A stretch of 64,000 nt of DNA, taken from contig NZ_VTFT01000001.1 of assembly GCF_008244685.1 (NCBI RefSeq), positions 1,219,248 to 1,283,247 of the forward strand. The letters run 5' to 3'. Below the pieces are notes generated by a model. The model did no database searches. It saw only the letters and a list, made by a program, of their open reading frames with translations, and was not told the DNA's origin. The DNA comes from Luteimonas viscosa (GTDB lineage: Bacteria > Pseudomonadota > Gammaproteobacteria > Xanthomonadales > Xanthomonadaceae). A program made the translations under genes and the position numbers. Below are positions 21,525 through 29,249 of this stretch, piece by piece; the first letter of the stretch is position 1, and the number at the start of each line of letters is the position of its first letter.

Positions 21525-22328
21525 ATGCATCGCCTGATCGCCATCCTCCTCATCGCCTGCGCCTTGGTCGGGGCGCCCGCCGCGCACGCCTGGGGCCCGC
21601 TCGGCCACCGCCTGGTGGCGCGCCTGGCCGAACCGCTGCTCACCCCGCCCGCGCACGCGGAAGTGCAGCGCCTGCTGGCCACGGAAGGACTGGATTCGCT
21701 GGCCGACGTCGCCAACTGGGCCGACGACGTGCGCGCCAACGACCCCGTTCTCGGCAAGCAATCGGCCAAGTGGCACTACATCAACATCGGCGAATACGCC
21801 TGCACCTACGACGCCGCCCGCGCCTGCCCGGGCGGCGACTGCGTGGTCGAGGCGATCCGCGCCCAGGTCGCGATCCTCGGCGACCGCAGCCGCAGCGATG
21901 CCGAGCGCCTGCAGGCGCTGAAGTTCCTCGTCCACTTCGTCGGCGACGTGCACCAGCCGATGCACGCCGGTTACGCCCGCGACCGCGGCGGCAACACCGT
22001 GCAGCTGCAACTGGGCGGCAAGGGCACCAACCTGCACGCGGTGTGGGACAGCCGCCTGCTGGCGTCGGCGCGCCTGGACGAGGACGCCTACGTCGACACG
22101 CTGCGCCTCGAAGGGGAACGCCTGCCGGCCGACACCGGCCCCTACGTGCCGGCCGCGCCGGCGGTGTGGGCAGAACAGTCGTGCCGGATCGCCATGGCGC
22201 CGGGGGTGTATCCGCAGGGGGCGAAGATCGACGACGCCTACCTGCAGCAGTACCGGCCGACCGCGGAGGCGCAGGTGCAGGCGGGAGGCGCCAGGCTGGC
22301 GCGCCTGCTGGACGACGCGCTGCGCTGA
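21525..22328 (+). CDS. S1/P1 nuclease family protein, secreted
   Basis: The 267-residue zinc-dependent nuclease is predicted to cut single-stranded DNA, RNA or 3'-phosphates in the periplasm or outside the cell. A signal peptide (ILLIACALVGAPAAHA) leaves tryptophan as the first mature residue (WGPLGHRLVARLAE), which in this family ligates zinc through its free N-terminus. Other zinc ligands are visible in VANWADDVR, KWHYINIG, FLVHFVGDVHQPMHAGYARD and NLHAVWDSRLL, so all three metal sites look intact. There is no ribosome binding site; TAAAGT lies exactly 6 bases before the ATG, which suggests a leaderless transcript. Confidence 0.93.
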   Translation: MHRLIAILLIACALVGAPAAHAWGPLGHRLVARLAEPLLTPPAHAEVQRLLATEGLDSLADVANWADDVRANDPVLGKQSAKWHYINIGEYACTYDAARACPGGDCVVEAIRAQVAILGDRSRSDAERLQALKFLVHFVGDVHQPMHAGYARDRGGNTVQLQLGGKGTNLHAVWDSRLLASARLDEDAYVDTLRLEGERLPADTGPYVPAAPAVWAEQSCRIAMAPGVYPQGAKIDDAYLQQYRPTAEAQVQAGGARLARLLDDALR

Positions 22329-22410
22329 TCCATCGCGTGAAATCCGCGCCTGCAACACAGGCTGCGTTACAGGGGCCGCCGGGCGGCCGTCGCCATCGGC
22401 CGGCCCACGG

Positions 22411-23175
22411 CTAGCCGCGGTTGCCTCCGTGCATCGGGGCGCCGGTCCCCGGGTGTCCGGGCTGTCCCGGCGCGCCCGGCTGGGTGGGGCCGAACGCGCT
22501 GTAGCCGGTGAACTGCCCGAGCGTGCCCTGGAACAGCATCGCCGCCATCGGTGGCGCGGCCACGATCAGTGCGGTGAGGATCATGCCGAGGCCCCCCTGC
22601 TGCATCGCCATGCCGGTGACACTCTCGTTCGAGCCGATGAAGGTGCTGCTCACCCAGAACGCCATGCCCACTGCGATCACCATGTCCAGCGCCAGCGTCA
22701 CCATCACGCTCAGCAGGGCCATGGAGAACAGCGTGCCGATGCCGTAAAACAGCCAGCGCTGGAACAGGGATTTCGTCTGCTCGAACAGCAGGCAGAGAAT
22801 GAACACCGGGCCTAGCCCGAGGATCAGGCCGATGGCGATCTTGTTCAGCAGCAACGCAGTGGCGGCCATGATCGCGGGCCCACCCAGTCCCACGCCGGTG
22901 AACCACATGGCCCGTGTCTTCTGCTCCTGGCTGACCACGTCGTCGCGAACGTCCACGGCATCGATCGCCGTCAGCGCGACCTGCATGATCGCCAGCGTCC
23001 GGTCGATGTCGTCGTATGAACCCTCGGCGGCTTCGTCACCGGTCATAGTCTCGTTGATCGTCCGAACCAGGCCATCGGTGAGCGTCTGGTAGACGGGTCC
23101 CCACGAAACCGCCACGCCGAGCGCGATCCCGATGATAAATGTCGCCCGCAGGGAACTCACCACGAGCGCCATCAT
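22411..23175 (-). pseudogene. Type IV secretion VirB6/TrbL-like protein, N-terminally truncated remnant
   Basis: About 254 residues remain. The chain has hydrophobic segments such as ATFIIGIALGVAVSWGPVYQ, AIMAATALLLNKIAIGLILG and LGPVFILCLLFEQTKSLFQRW, then a Pro/Gly-rich tail (PGAPGQPGHPGTGAP). It resembles the inner-membrane channel component VirB6 of the Xanthomonas-type systems. VirB6 proteins normally have another helix-containing region before this point; here the frame begins abruptly, and the DNA beyond 23175 belongs to a different gene on the other strand. No other vir gene is intact nearby, so it is very probably non-functional. The exact family (VirB6 or TrbL) is uncertain. Confidence 0.65.
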
Positions 23176-23189
23176 CGATTCGCGTGACT

Positions 23190-23746
23190 GGCCGCTTGCC
23201 AGGGCGGTCGCCTACATGGCCGGCTACAACCTGCGGCTGCTGCCGATCATCCAGTCGATGGCGCAGCTCGATGCGGTATACGGCAAGGAGATCTCGCGCA
23301 CCCTGATCACCAACCATGCGCTTCAGATCGTCTACGCGCCACGCGAACAGCAGGACGCCAACGACTACTCCGAGATGCTGGGCAGCACCACCGTGCGCCG
23401 TCGATCACGGACGCGCTCGCACGGGCGGGGGCGCGGCGTGTCCGACAACGAGGTGCTGGAGAAGCGCGCGCTGATGCTGCCACAGGAACTGAAGGCGCTG
23501 GGGCCGGAGAAGCAGATCCTGCTGTACGAGGGCCTGGCCCATCCGGTGCTGTGCCGGAAGATCCGCTATTACAAGGACGGATACTTCACCCGGCGCCTGC
23601 GGCCACGGGTGGAGATCGCGCCCTTGCGCGTCGATGTGGACTCGCGACTCTCCGGAGAGGTGACCGGCGCACCCCTGATGCCAACCGGAGCGGAACCGAA
23701 GCCGCATACTTTGCGCGACCCTAGTCGTCCGCAGGTGTCCTGGTGA
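23190..23746 (+). pseudogene. VirD4/TraG coupling-protein C-terminal remnant
   Basis: The frame lacks a proper start. From about 23200 it reads like the last third of a type IV secretion coupling ATPase: AYMAGYNLRLLPIIQSMAQL, YGKEISRTLITNHALQIVYA, SEMLGSTTVRRRSRTRSHG and KRALMLPQELKALGPEKQIL. The nucleotide-binding Walker motifs, which lie upstream in intact proteins, are absent. The frame then runs about 26 bases into the 3' end of the neighbouring gene on the other strand. Together with the VirB6 remnant, facing the opposite way, this marks a rearranged and decayed type IV secretion locus. The left boundary is approximate. Confidence 0.65.
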
Positions 23747-24293
23747 GCCCCAGCCGCTCCCGCACCGCCGCCTCCAGCGCGGGATGCGTGAGCCCGGCGG
23801 ATTGCCCGAACGCCAGCGCCTCGGTGGGGCTCATCGCGCCGGAGCGCGCGGCGCCGATCGCCAGCAGCGCGCCGGAGCGGTTGGCCGAGGCGCAGTGCAC
23901 CAGCACCGTGCCTTCGCCGGCTTCCACCAGTTCCCACAGCTTCGCGGCGTTGGCGTCGGTGAGGTCGCCCGCGCCCGCCACGGGGAGGGCGTGGTAGGCC
24001 ATGCCCGCGCCGGTCACTTCCGCGCGGGCGTCGCGGCCCTTCATTTCCGCCTCGGGCCGCAGGTTGACCACGGTGGTCACGCCGTCGTCCGCCAGCCGTT
24101 GCCAGTCGGAGGCGGCGGGCTGTCCGGCGGTGAGCAGGCCCGGGCGCGGCGCGTGCAGGGCGGGGATGGCCTGGGGCGCGGCGGCGGTGCCGGCGCCGGC
24201 CACCGGCGCGGGCGAGGTGGCGCAGCCGGCGGCAAGCGCGGCGGCGGCGAAACACGCGGCCAGGGCGGTGGTGCGCGGGATGGGCAGGGGCAT
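23721..24293 (-). CDS. Tyrosine-phosphatase-like lipoprotein (DUF442-like, CX4R loop)
   Basis: The 190-residue protein starts at the ATG at 24293 with a lipoprotein signal (lipobox LAAGC, cysteine at about residue 20). The core has GVTTVVNLRPEAEMKGRDA and the active-site-like loop VHCASANRSGALLAIGAARS. Cysteine and arginine are four residues apart (CX4R) rather than five as in classical tyrosine phosphatases; CX4R is what I know from DUF442 proteins. These are linked to sulfide oxidation through fusion or pairing with persulfide dioxygenase-like metallo-beta-lactamases. The gene next to it, divergent at 24390, is such a metallo-beta-lactamase. Longer frames upstream are spurious. Confidence 0.78.
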   Translation of the reverse strand: MPLPIPRTTALAACFAAAALAAGCATSPAPVAGAGTAAAPQAIPALHAPRPGLLTAGQPAASDWQRLADDGVTTVVNLRPEAEMKGRDARAEVTGAGMAYHALPVAGAGDLTDANAAKLWELVEAGEGTVLVHCASANRSGALLAIGAARSGAMSPTEALAFGQSAGLTHPALEAAVRERLGLTRTPADD

Positions 24294-24389
24294 GGCGGTG
24301 CTCCGCGGCGGGCGAGCCTCCACTTTACGCTTCCCGAATGCGGGGCGTGACAGCATCGCTGCACCCATGCCGCCACGCCCGCCGCCCCC

Positions 24390-25253
24390 GTGACGCCCGT
24401 CGTCGCCCCGTTCTTCCACGAGCCCAGCAGCACCTGGAGCTACGTGGTGTCCGATCCGGGCACGCGCCAGGCGGCGATCGTCGATCCGGTGCTGGATTTC
24501 GACGCGGCCTCGGGCCACACCGGTACCGCGTCGGCCCAGGGCCTGCTCGACCACGTGCACGGCAAGGGCCTGGACGTGCGCTGGCTGCTCGAAACGCACG
24601 CCCACGCCGACCACCTGTCCGCGGGCCATTGGCTCAAGGGGCGCCTGCCGGCGGCCACGCTGGCGATCGGCGAAGGCATCCGCACGGTGCAGGCGCGTTT
24701 CGCGCGGATGTTCAACCTGGGCGGCGATTTCCCGGTGGACGGCTCGCAGTTCGACCACCTGTTCGCCGACGGCGAGGGGTTCACGGTGGGCGGCATCGAC
24801 GCGAGGGTGATCGCGGTGCCCGGGCACACCAGCGACAGCTGCGCATACCTGGTGGGCAATGCGCTGTTCACCGGCGATTCGCTGTTCATGCCCGACGGTG
24901 GCACCGCGCGCTGCGATTTTCCCGGGGGCAGCGCCGCGCAGCTGTTCCGCTCGATCCAGCGGCTCTACGCCCTGCCCGAGCCCACCCGCGTGTTCGTCTG
25001 CCACGACTACGGACCGGACGGCCGCGACGTGGCCTGTGAGACCAGCATCGGCGCGCAGAAGCGCGGCAACATCCACGTGCGCGCCGACACGACGGAAGGC
25101 GAGTTCGTCGCCGTGCGCGAGGCGCGCGACCGCACGCTGGACATGCCGGCGCTGATCCTGCCCGCGGTGCAGGTCAACATCCGCGCCGGCGCCCTGCCCG
25201 AGCCCGACGACAACGGCGTGCGCTACCTGCGGATTCCGATCGATACGTTGTGA
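24390..25253 (+). CDS. MBL-fold metallo-hydrolase, persulfide dioxygenase (ETHE1)-like
   Basis: The 287-residue protein shows the metallo-beta-lactamase motif THAHADHLSAGHWL (HXHXDH), VPGHTSDS and LFTGDSLFM, then VCHDYGPDGRDVACETSIG and the family-typical RGNIHVRADTTEGEFVAVRE. This C-terminal pattern is the ETHE1/BLH type, which oxidises glutathione persulfide to sulfite with an iron centre, rather than glyoxalase II. The start is the GTG at 24390; the ATG at 24367 is out of frame and stops at once. It is divergent from a DUF442-like gene 97 bases away, strengthening a sulfur-detoxification role. The substrate remains an inference. Confidence 0.85.
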   Translation: MTPVVAPFFHEPSSTWSYVVSDPGTRQAAIVDPVLDFDAASGHTGTASAQGLLDHVHGKGLDVRWLLETHAHADHLSAGHWLKGRLPAATLAIGEGIRTVQARFARMFNLGGDFPVDGSQFDHLFADGEGFTVGGIDARVIAVPGHTSDSCAYLVGNALFTGDSLFMPDGGTARCDFPGGSAAQLFRSIQRLYALPEPTRVFVCHDYGPDGRDVACETSIGAQKRGNIHVRADTTEGEFVAVREARDRTLDMPALILPAVQVNIRAGALPEPDDNGVRYLRIPIDTL

Positions 25254-25380
25254 GCGGCGGTGGTATCGCGGAGCTCCCGAGCCGCGGGAAATATCCGCGC
25301 GCGCGCCGCCGCAAGCCGCACGACCACGCCACGTTCGCGCAGCGCACGGCATGCTGCGCACCTGCCACACGGAGATCGCG

Positions 25381-25938
25381 ATGAAGCCCGTCCGCAAGCG
25401 CGCCTTCCCGGTCGAACGCATCCGCCGGTTCCTCGAGCCGGGCCCGGTCCTGCTGCTGTGCACGCAATGGCGGGACGAGCGCGCGGTGATGACGCTGGGC
25501 TGGCACATGATGCTGGGCTACGACCTGGTGGGCACGTACATCTGGGACGCCAACCGCAGCCACGCGCTGGCGCGGCGCAGCCGCGAGTGCACGATCAACC
25601 TGCCCACCGCCGACCTGCTGGACGTGGTGGTGGGTATCGGCAACTGCTCGAGCCGCGAGGTCGACAAGTTCGAACGCTTCGGCCTGGACGCAGCGCCGTC
25701 GCGCCAGGTGGCCGCACCGGGGATCGCGCAATGCCACGCCACGCTCGAATGCACACTGCACGAAACACGGATCACCCGGGACTATCCGCTGTTCGTCTGG
25801 CGCGTGGTGGCGGCGCGCGCGGCCACGTCGCCGAAGCTGCCGCGCACCGTGCACTATCGCGGCGAGGGCCGGTTCATGCTGTCGGGCGACGAGGTGTCGC
25901 GCCGGCGCCTGTTCCGCCCCGACATGCTCGAACAGTGA
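25381..25938 (+). CDS. Flavin reductase family (FMN-binding split-barrel) protein
   Basis: About 185 residues in the DIM6/NTAB flavoprotein fold: VERIRRFLEPGPVLLLCTQW, MTLGWHMMLGYDLVGTYIWD, the FMN-site-like RRSRECTINLPTADLLDVVV and a C-terminal LSGDEVSRRRLFRPDML. The family reduces flavins or acts as small FMN oxidoreductases. I chose the ATG at 25381 (MKPVRKRAF) because GGAG lies about 7 bases upstream; an ATG at 25351 is less likely. It is followed after 13 bases by the acetyl-CoA hydrolase/transferase gene, so they probably share a transcript. The partner or substrate cannot be assigned. Confidence 0.82.
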   Translation: MKPVRKRAFPVERIRRFLEPGPVLLLCTQWRDERAVMTLGWHMMLGYDLVGTYIWDANRSHALARRSRECTINLPTADLLDVVVGIGNCSSREVDKFERFGLDAAPSRQVAAPGIAQCHATLECTLHETRITRDYPLFVWRVVAARAATSPKLPRTVHYRGEGRFMLSGDEVSRRRLFRPDMLEQ

Positions 25939-25951
25939 CGACGGAGCCACG

Positions 25952-27910
25952 ATGACCCAGATGCTCACCGACCTCGACGATGCCGTCGGCTGGATGCTCG
26001 AACACCTGCCGCGCGAGTTGCAGGTAGGCGCGCCGCTCGGGCTGGGCAAGCCGCATCGCCTGCTCAACGCGCTGTACACGCGCGTGGCCGCCGATCCGGC
26101 GCGGCCGATGACGCTGTACACGGCGCTGTCGCTGGATCCGCCGCGCGCGGCGCCTGGGCTGGAGCGACGCTTCCTCGAGCCGTTCGCGCAGCGCCATTTC
26201 GGCGCGGATTTCCCGCGACTGGCCTACGTCGATGCGCAGCGGCGCGATGCCCTGCCCCCGCACGTGTCGGTGGAGGAGTTCTACCTGCAGTCGGGCGCGC
26301 TGCTGGGCTCGTCACAGGCGCAGCGGCGCTATGCCAGCCTCAACTACACCCACGTGGCGCGCGCGCTCGCCGACCGCGGCGTGAACTGCATCGTGCAGAA
26401 GGTGGCCGCGAACGAAGACGGCACGCAGCTCTCGCTGTCTTCCAACACCGACCTGACCTTCGATGCGGTGGACGCGATCGTGGCCGCCGGGCTGCCGCGG
26501 CCGATGCTGGTGGCCGAGATCGATCCGCAGCTGCCCTGGCTGGACGGCACCGCCGCGGTCGACGCCGAGTGGTTCGACCTGGTGGTGGCGCCGCCCGCGC
26601 CCTACCCGCGGCTGTTCGCGCTGCCGCGCCAGCCGGTGGGCGTGGCCGAGCATGCGATCGGGCTGTATGCCAGCACCCTGGTGCGCGACGGCGGCACGCT
26701 GCAGATCGGTATCGGTGCGCTGTCGGACGCGCTGTGCCATGCGCTGGCGCTGCGCCACGAGGACAACGCCGCCTACCGTCGCGTGCTGCATGCGCTGGAT
26801 CCTTCCATCGAGCGGCATCCGGCGGTGCGGGCCAGCGGCGGGCTCGACCCCTTCGCGCAGGGACTGTACGGCTGCAGCGAGATGATCAACGAAGGCTTCC
26901 GCCGGCTGGTGGACGCGGGCGTGATCCGGCGCAAGGTGGTCGACAAGGCCTCGCTGATGCAGCGCGTGAACGAAGGCGGCGCCAGCGCGCTCGACCTGGA
27001 GCTGGTGGAGCGCGACGGTCAGTTCCTGCACGGCGCGTTCTACCTCGGCTCGCAGGACTTCTACGACTGGCTGCACGGGCTGGACGATGCCACCCGCAGC
27101 GGCATCGGCATGAAGCGCGTGAGCGAGGTCAACGAACTGTACGGGCTCGACGAAGGGCTCGAGCGCCTGCAGCGCCGCGACGGCCGCTTCTTCAACACCT
27201 GCATGATGGCGACCGCGCTGGGCGCGGCGGTGTCGGACGGGCTCGACGACGGCCGCGTGGTCTCGGGCGTGGGCGGGCAGTACAACTTCGTGGCGATGGC
27301 GCACGCACTGCCGGGCGGCCGCTCGGCGCTGCTGCTGCGGTCCACGCGCGAAGCCGGTGGCGAGGCCGAATCCAATATCCGCTGGAACTACGGCCACACC
27401 ACCATCCCGCGCCACCTGCGCGATCTGTACATCACCGAGTACGGCATCGCCGACCTGCGCGGCCAGCCGGACGAGGACTGCATCGTGGCGATGGCGGGCG
27501 TGAGCGACGCGCGCTTCGCCGACGGGCTGCTGGCCACCGCGAAACGCCATCGCAAGCTGCGCGGCGACTTCGCCATGCCGGCAGCGTGGTCGGACCACAA
27601 CGCCGACGCGCTGGCCGCGACGCTGGCGCCGTTCCGTCGCGACGGCACCCTGCCCGATTATCCGCTCGGCAGCGATTTCACCCCGGTGGAGCAGCGGCTG
27701 GTGCGGGCGCTGGGCTGGCTGAAGTCGCACACCGGGTCGCGTCGCGACAAGCTGGCGACGGTGGCGGCTGCGCTCGCGGGGCCGGGCGATGCGACCGATG
27801 CCGAGGCGATGGAACGCATGGACCTGTCGCAGCCGCGCTCGGCCGGCGACTGGCTGCAAGCGCGGTTGCTGCGCCTGGCGTTGCACCGCACGCAGGCAGC
27901 GGCGGCATGA
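25952..27910 (+). CDS. Acetyl-CoA hydrolase/transferase family protein (large form)
   Basis: The 652-residue protein belongs to the CoA-transferase/acetyl-CoA hydrolase group but is longer than the usual 430-500 residues. The second half carries conserved stretches: YGCSEMINEGFRRLVDAGVI, VSGVGGQYNFVAMAHALPGG, ESNIRWNYGHTTIPRHLRDL and ITEYGIADLRGQPDEDCI. The first 300 residues hold the other half of the fold (GTLQIGIGALSDALCHAL) with extra insertions. Likely chemistry is transfer of CoA between short acyl groups, or hydrolysis of acetyl-CoA, in the cytoplasm. It lies 13 bases after the flavin reductase-like gene. Specificity is not determinable here. Confidence 0.87.
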   Translation: MTQMLTDLDDAVGWMLEHLPRELQVGAPLGLGKPHRLLNALYTRVAADPARPMTLYTALSLDPPRAAPGLERRFLEPFAQRHFGADFPRLAYVDAQRRDALPPHVSVEEFYLQSGALLGSSQAQRRYASLNYTHVARALADRGVNCIVQKVAANEDGTQLSLSSNTDLTFDAVDAIVAAGLPRPMLVAEIDPQLPWLDGTAAVDAEWFDLVVAPPAPYPRLFALPRQPVGVAEHAIGLYASTLVRDGGTLQIGIGALSDALCHALALRHEDNAAYRRVLHALDPSIERHPAVRASGGLDPFAQGLYGCSEMINEGFRRLVDAGVIRRKVVDKASLMQRVNEGGASALDLELVERDGQFLHGAFYLGSQDFYDWLHGLDDATRSGIGMKRVSEVNELYGLDEGLERLQRRDGRFFNTCMMATALGAAVSDGLDDGRVVSGVGGQYNFVAMAHALPGGRSALLLRSTREAGGEAESNIRWNYGHTTIPRHLRDLYITEYGIADLRGQPDEDCIVAMAGVSDARFADGLLATAKRHRKLRGDFAMPAAWSDHNADALAATLAPFRRDGTLPDYPLGSDFTPVEQRLVRALGWLKSHTGSRRDKLATVAAALAGPGDATDAEAMERMDLSQPRSAGDWLQARLLRLALHRTQAAAA

Positions 27911-27971
27911 ACGCAACACTGCGATGCGGCCCCGGCGGCGCGCGATCACGACCCCAACCAGCGGCGGCGCG

Positions 27972-27983
27972 TATCATCGCGCC
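27972..27983 (+). promoter_or_regulatory. Leaderless-type promoter of the bolA-like gene
   Basis: TATCAT at 27972-27977 ends exactly six bases before the ATG at 27984, so transcription would begin at or next to the A of the start codon. No Shine-Dalgarno sequence precedes the ATG. Inferred from motif and spacing. Confidence 0.4.
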
Positions 27984-28301
27984 ATGAGCACGAAAGCCGA
28001 TTTGCTGCGCAGGGCCCTGCAGGCGCTGTCGCCCACGTACCTCGAGGTGGCGGACGAAAGCCACATGCACAGCCGTGGACTGGAGACGCATTACAAGGCG
28101 GTGATCGCCAGCGAAGCCTTCGCCGGCACGCGCGCGGTGCAGCGCCACCAGTTGGTCTACCGCACGCTCGGCCCGCTGATGCAACAGGTGCACGCACTTG
28201 CGCTGCATACCTACACGCCGGAAGAGTGGGCCCTGCAGGACGCGGCGCCCGACTCGCCGTCCTGCCGCGGCGGCAGCAAGCACGATCGCCCCGCGGGCTG
28301 A
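27984..28301 (+). CDS. BolA family protein
   Basis: The 105-residue protein starts at the ATG at 27984. The BolA fold is visible in LRRALQALSPTYLEVADESH, followed by MHSRGLETHYKAVIASEAFA (the region where BolA proteins co-ligate iron-sulfur clusters with glutaredoxins), VQRHQLVYRTLGPLMQQ and VHALALHTYTPEEW. The histidine of QRHQLVY is the conserved cluster ligand. BolA proteins work in iron-sulfur trafficking and stress-linked regulation. The 3' end carries about 20 unconserved residues. It is followed 10 bases later by the NUDIX gene. There is no ribosome binding site and a -10-like box sits next to the start. Confidence 0.9.
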   Translation: MSTKADLLRRALQALSPTYLEVADESHMHSRGLETHYKAVIASEAFAGTRAVQRHQLVYRTLGPLMQQVHALALHTYTPEEWALQDAAPDSPSCRGGSKHDRPAG

Positions 28302-28311
28302 ACTTCCGCGC

Positions 28312-28794
28312 ATGGCGAAGCCCACGGTCGCCGGTCCGCCTGTCGTCAACGAACGCGGCGAGCGGCTGCTGGCGTTCCATGCCGCGCACGCGTCTCCTCC
28401 GCCCCGGCCCGCCGACTTCGCGCTGGTGCTGGCGTCGCGTGGCTCGCAGGTCCTGCTGGTCCGCAATGCACGCCGCGGCCTCTGGGAGCTGCCGGGCGGC
28501 TGGATCGAACCGGGCGAAGCGGCGGAGCATTGCGCGCTGCGCGAACTGCATGAGGAGTCCGGCTACCGCGCCACCGCCCTGCGTGCGCTGGGATGGATCG
28601 GGATCGCAGGGACGGCGACCGGGAATGGCGCGCCCTCGACCGGCGCGATCTTCGCTGCACGGATCGATGGCGAACACGCGTTCCTCGCAGGCGACGAGAT
28701 CTCGGATGCGGCGCTGTGGCTACCAGCCGCGCTCCCGCCCGACACGTCCGCCATCGACGCCTGGCTGGTCGCGCGACTCGCGATGCCGGAATGA
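28312..28794 (+). CDS. NUDIX hydrolase
   Basis: The 160-residue protein contains an intact Nudix box, from GWIEPGE through RELHEESGY, which provides the metal-binding glutamates. Around it are the expected strands VLLVRNARRGLWELPGGW and ALWLPAALPPD. The family hydrolyses nucleoside diphosphates linked to another group; the specific substrate is unknown. The ATG at 28312 starts MAKPTVAGPPVVNERGERL. It lies 10 bases after the bolA-like gene, probably on one transcript. Downstream, a 455-base region with a transketolase fossil and hairpins separates it from the convergent tkt gene. Confidence 0.9.
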   Translation: MAKPTVAGPPVVNERGERLLAFHAAHASPPPRPADFALVLASRGSQVLLVRNARRGLWELPGGWIEPGEAAEHCALRELHEESGYRATALRALGWIGIAGTATGNGAPSTGAIFAARIDGEHAFLAGDEISDAALWLPAALPPDTSAIDAWLVARLAMPE

Positions 28795-28828
28795 GCATGG
28801 GCGCTCGCCCCTGGCGCAGGATCACGAT

Positions 28829-28885
28829 GTGGCAGGCGCCGAAAGTGTCGATACCGGTCACGGCACCATCGACAATCACGTGATC
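28829..28885 (-). pseudogene. Probable fossil of a transketolase C-terminus
   Basis: On the minus strand this encodes VDGAVTGIDTFGA, against [13 protein letters not shown] in the intact tkt (DNA 28836-28880 versus 29329-29373). Of the six codon differences in this block, four are silent third-position changes. That suggests the copy evolved as a coding gene before most of it was lost. Flanking residues have drifted. It is about 490 bases from the matching place in tkt, in the same orientation. Chance similarity is unlikely but not excluded. Confidence 0.5.
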
Positions 28886-29025
28886 GCTACGTGTGCTTGG
28901 CGATCGATGCTCCGGGCAGGAAACCCGTCGACATATCGGGACGTTGGACGCTTCGTCAGGACGCCACCGAAAAATGACTTCCCCGCACGCGCGCGACCGC
29001 AAGCCAGCCCCGCCGTGGCCGCCGG

Positions 29026-29092
29026 CTTTGCGGCGAAATCAAGGGGGAGGCATCCGCCTGCAGGCGGATGCCGGAGGACATTCGCCGCAAAG
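29026..29092. repeat. Nested inverted repeats
   Basis: Outer arms CTTTGCGGCGAAAT (29026-29039) and ATTCGCCGCAAAG (29080-29092) pair with one bulged A. Inside them lies a perfect 22-base palindrome at 29050-29071, GCATCCGCC-TGCA-GGCGGATGC. The whole could fold as a long hairpin in RNA or a cruciform in DNA. No coding function is seen. Confidence 0.65.
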
Positions 29093-29151
29093 GACCGGGG
29101 GTCGCGGCGGGGCCCGTCAGGTCGCGACGCGAGGGTGCGCAGATGCGGGAT

Positions 29152-29183
29152 CGGCAGGTCGGCTATTCGTTGCCGACCTGTCG
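29152..29183 (-). terminator. Hairpin downstream of tkt, possible terminator
   Basis: GGCAGGTCGGC and GCCGACCTGTC pair at 10 of 11 positions around an 8-base loop, about 67 bases after the tkt stop on the minus strand. There is no U-rich tail, so it may be a Rho-dependent or mRNA-stabilising structure instead of a classical terminator. Confidence 0.4.
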
Positions 29184-29249
29184 GAGGCGGGAACCAGCAC
29201 GAGGACGGAGCACTCGCGTCCGCAAAGATGGGCCGACTTGCGCCGCGCG

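Larger units (their letters stand above)
28795..29249. other. Intergenic region with transketolase fossil and nested inverted repeats
   Basis: No credible intact gene is present between the NUDIX and tkt genes. The left part contains a short stretch resembling the 3' end of tkt, and the right part contains several inverted repeats; both are listed separately. The remaining 28900-29020 shows nothing I can name. Confidence 0.6.

Noticed and set aside
29026..29092. Possible tRNA or rRNA-derived structure
   Set aside because: No acceptor/anticodon/T-loop pattern (no GGTTCGAATC-type segment) can be placed on the nested repeats.
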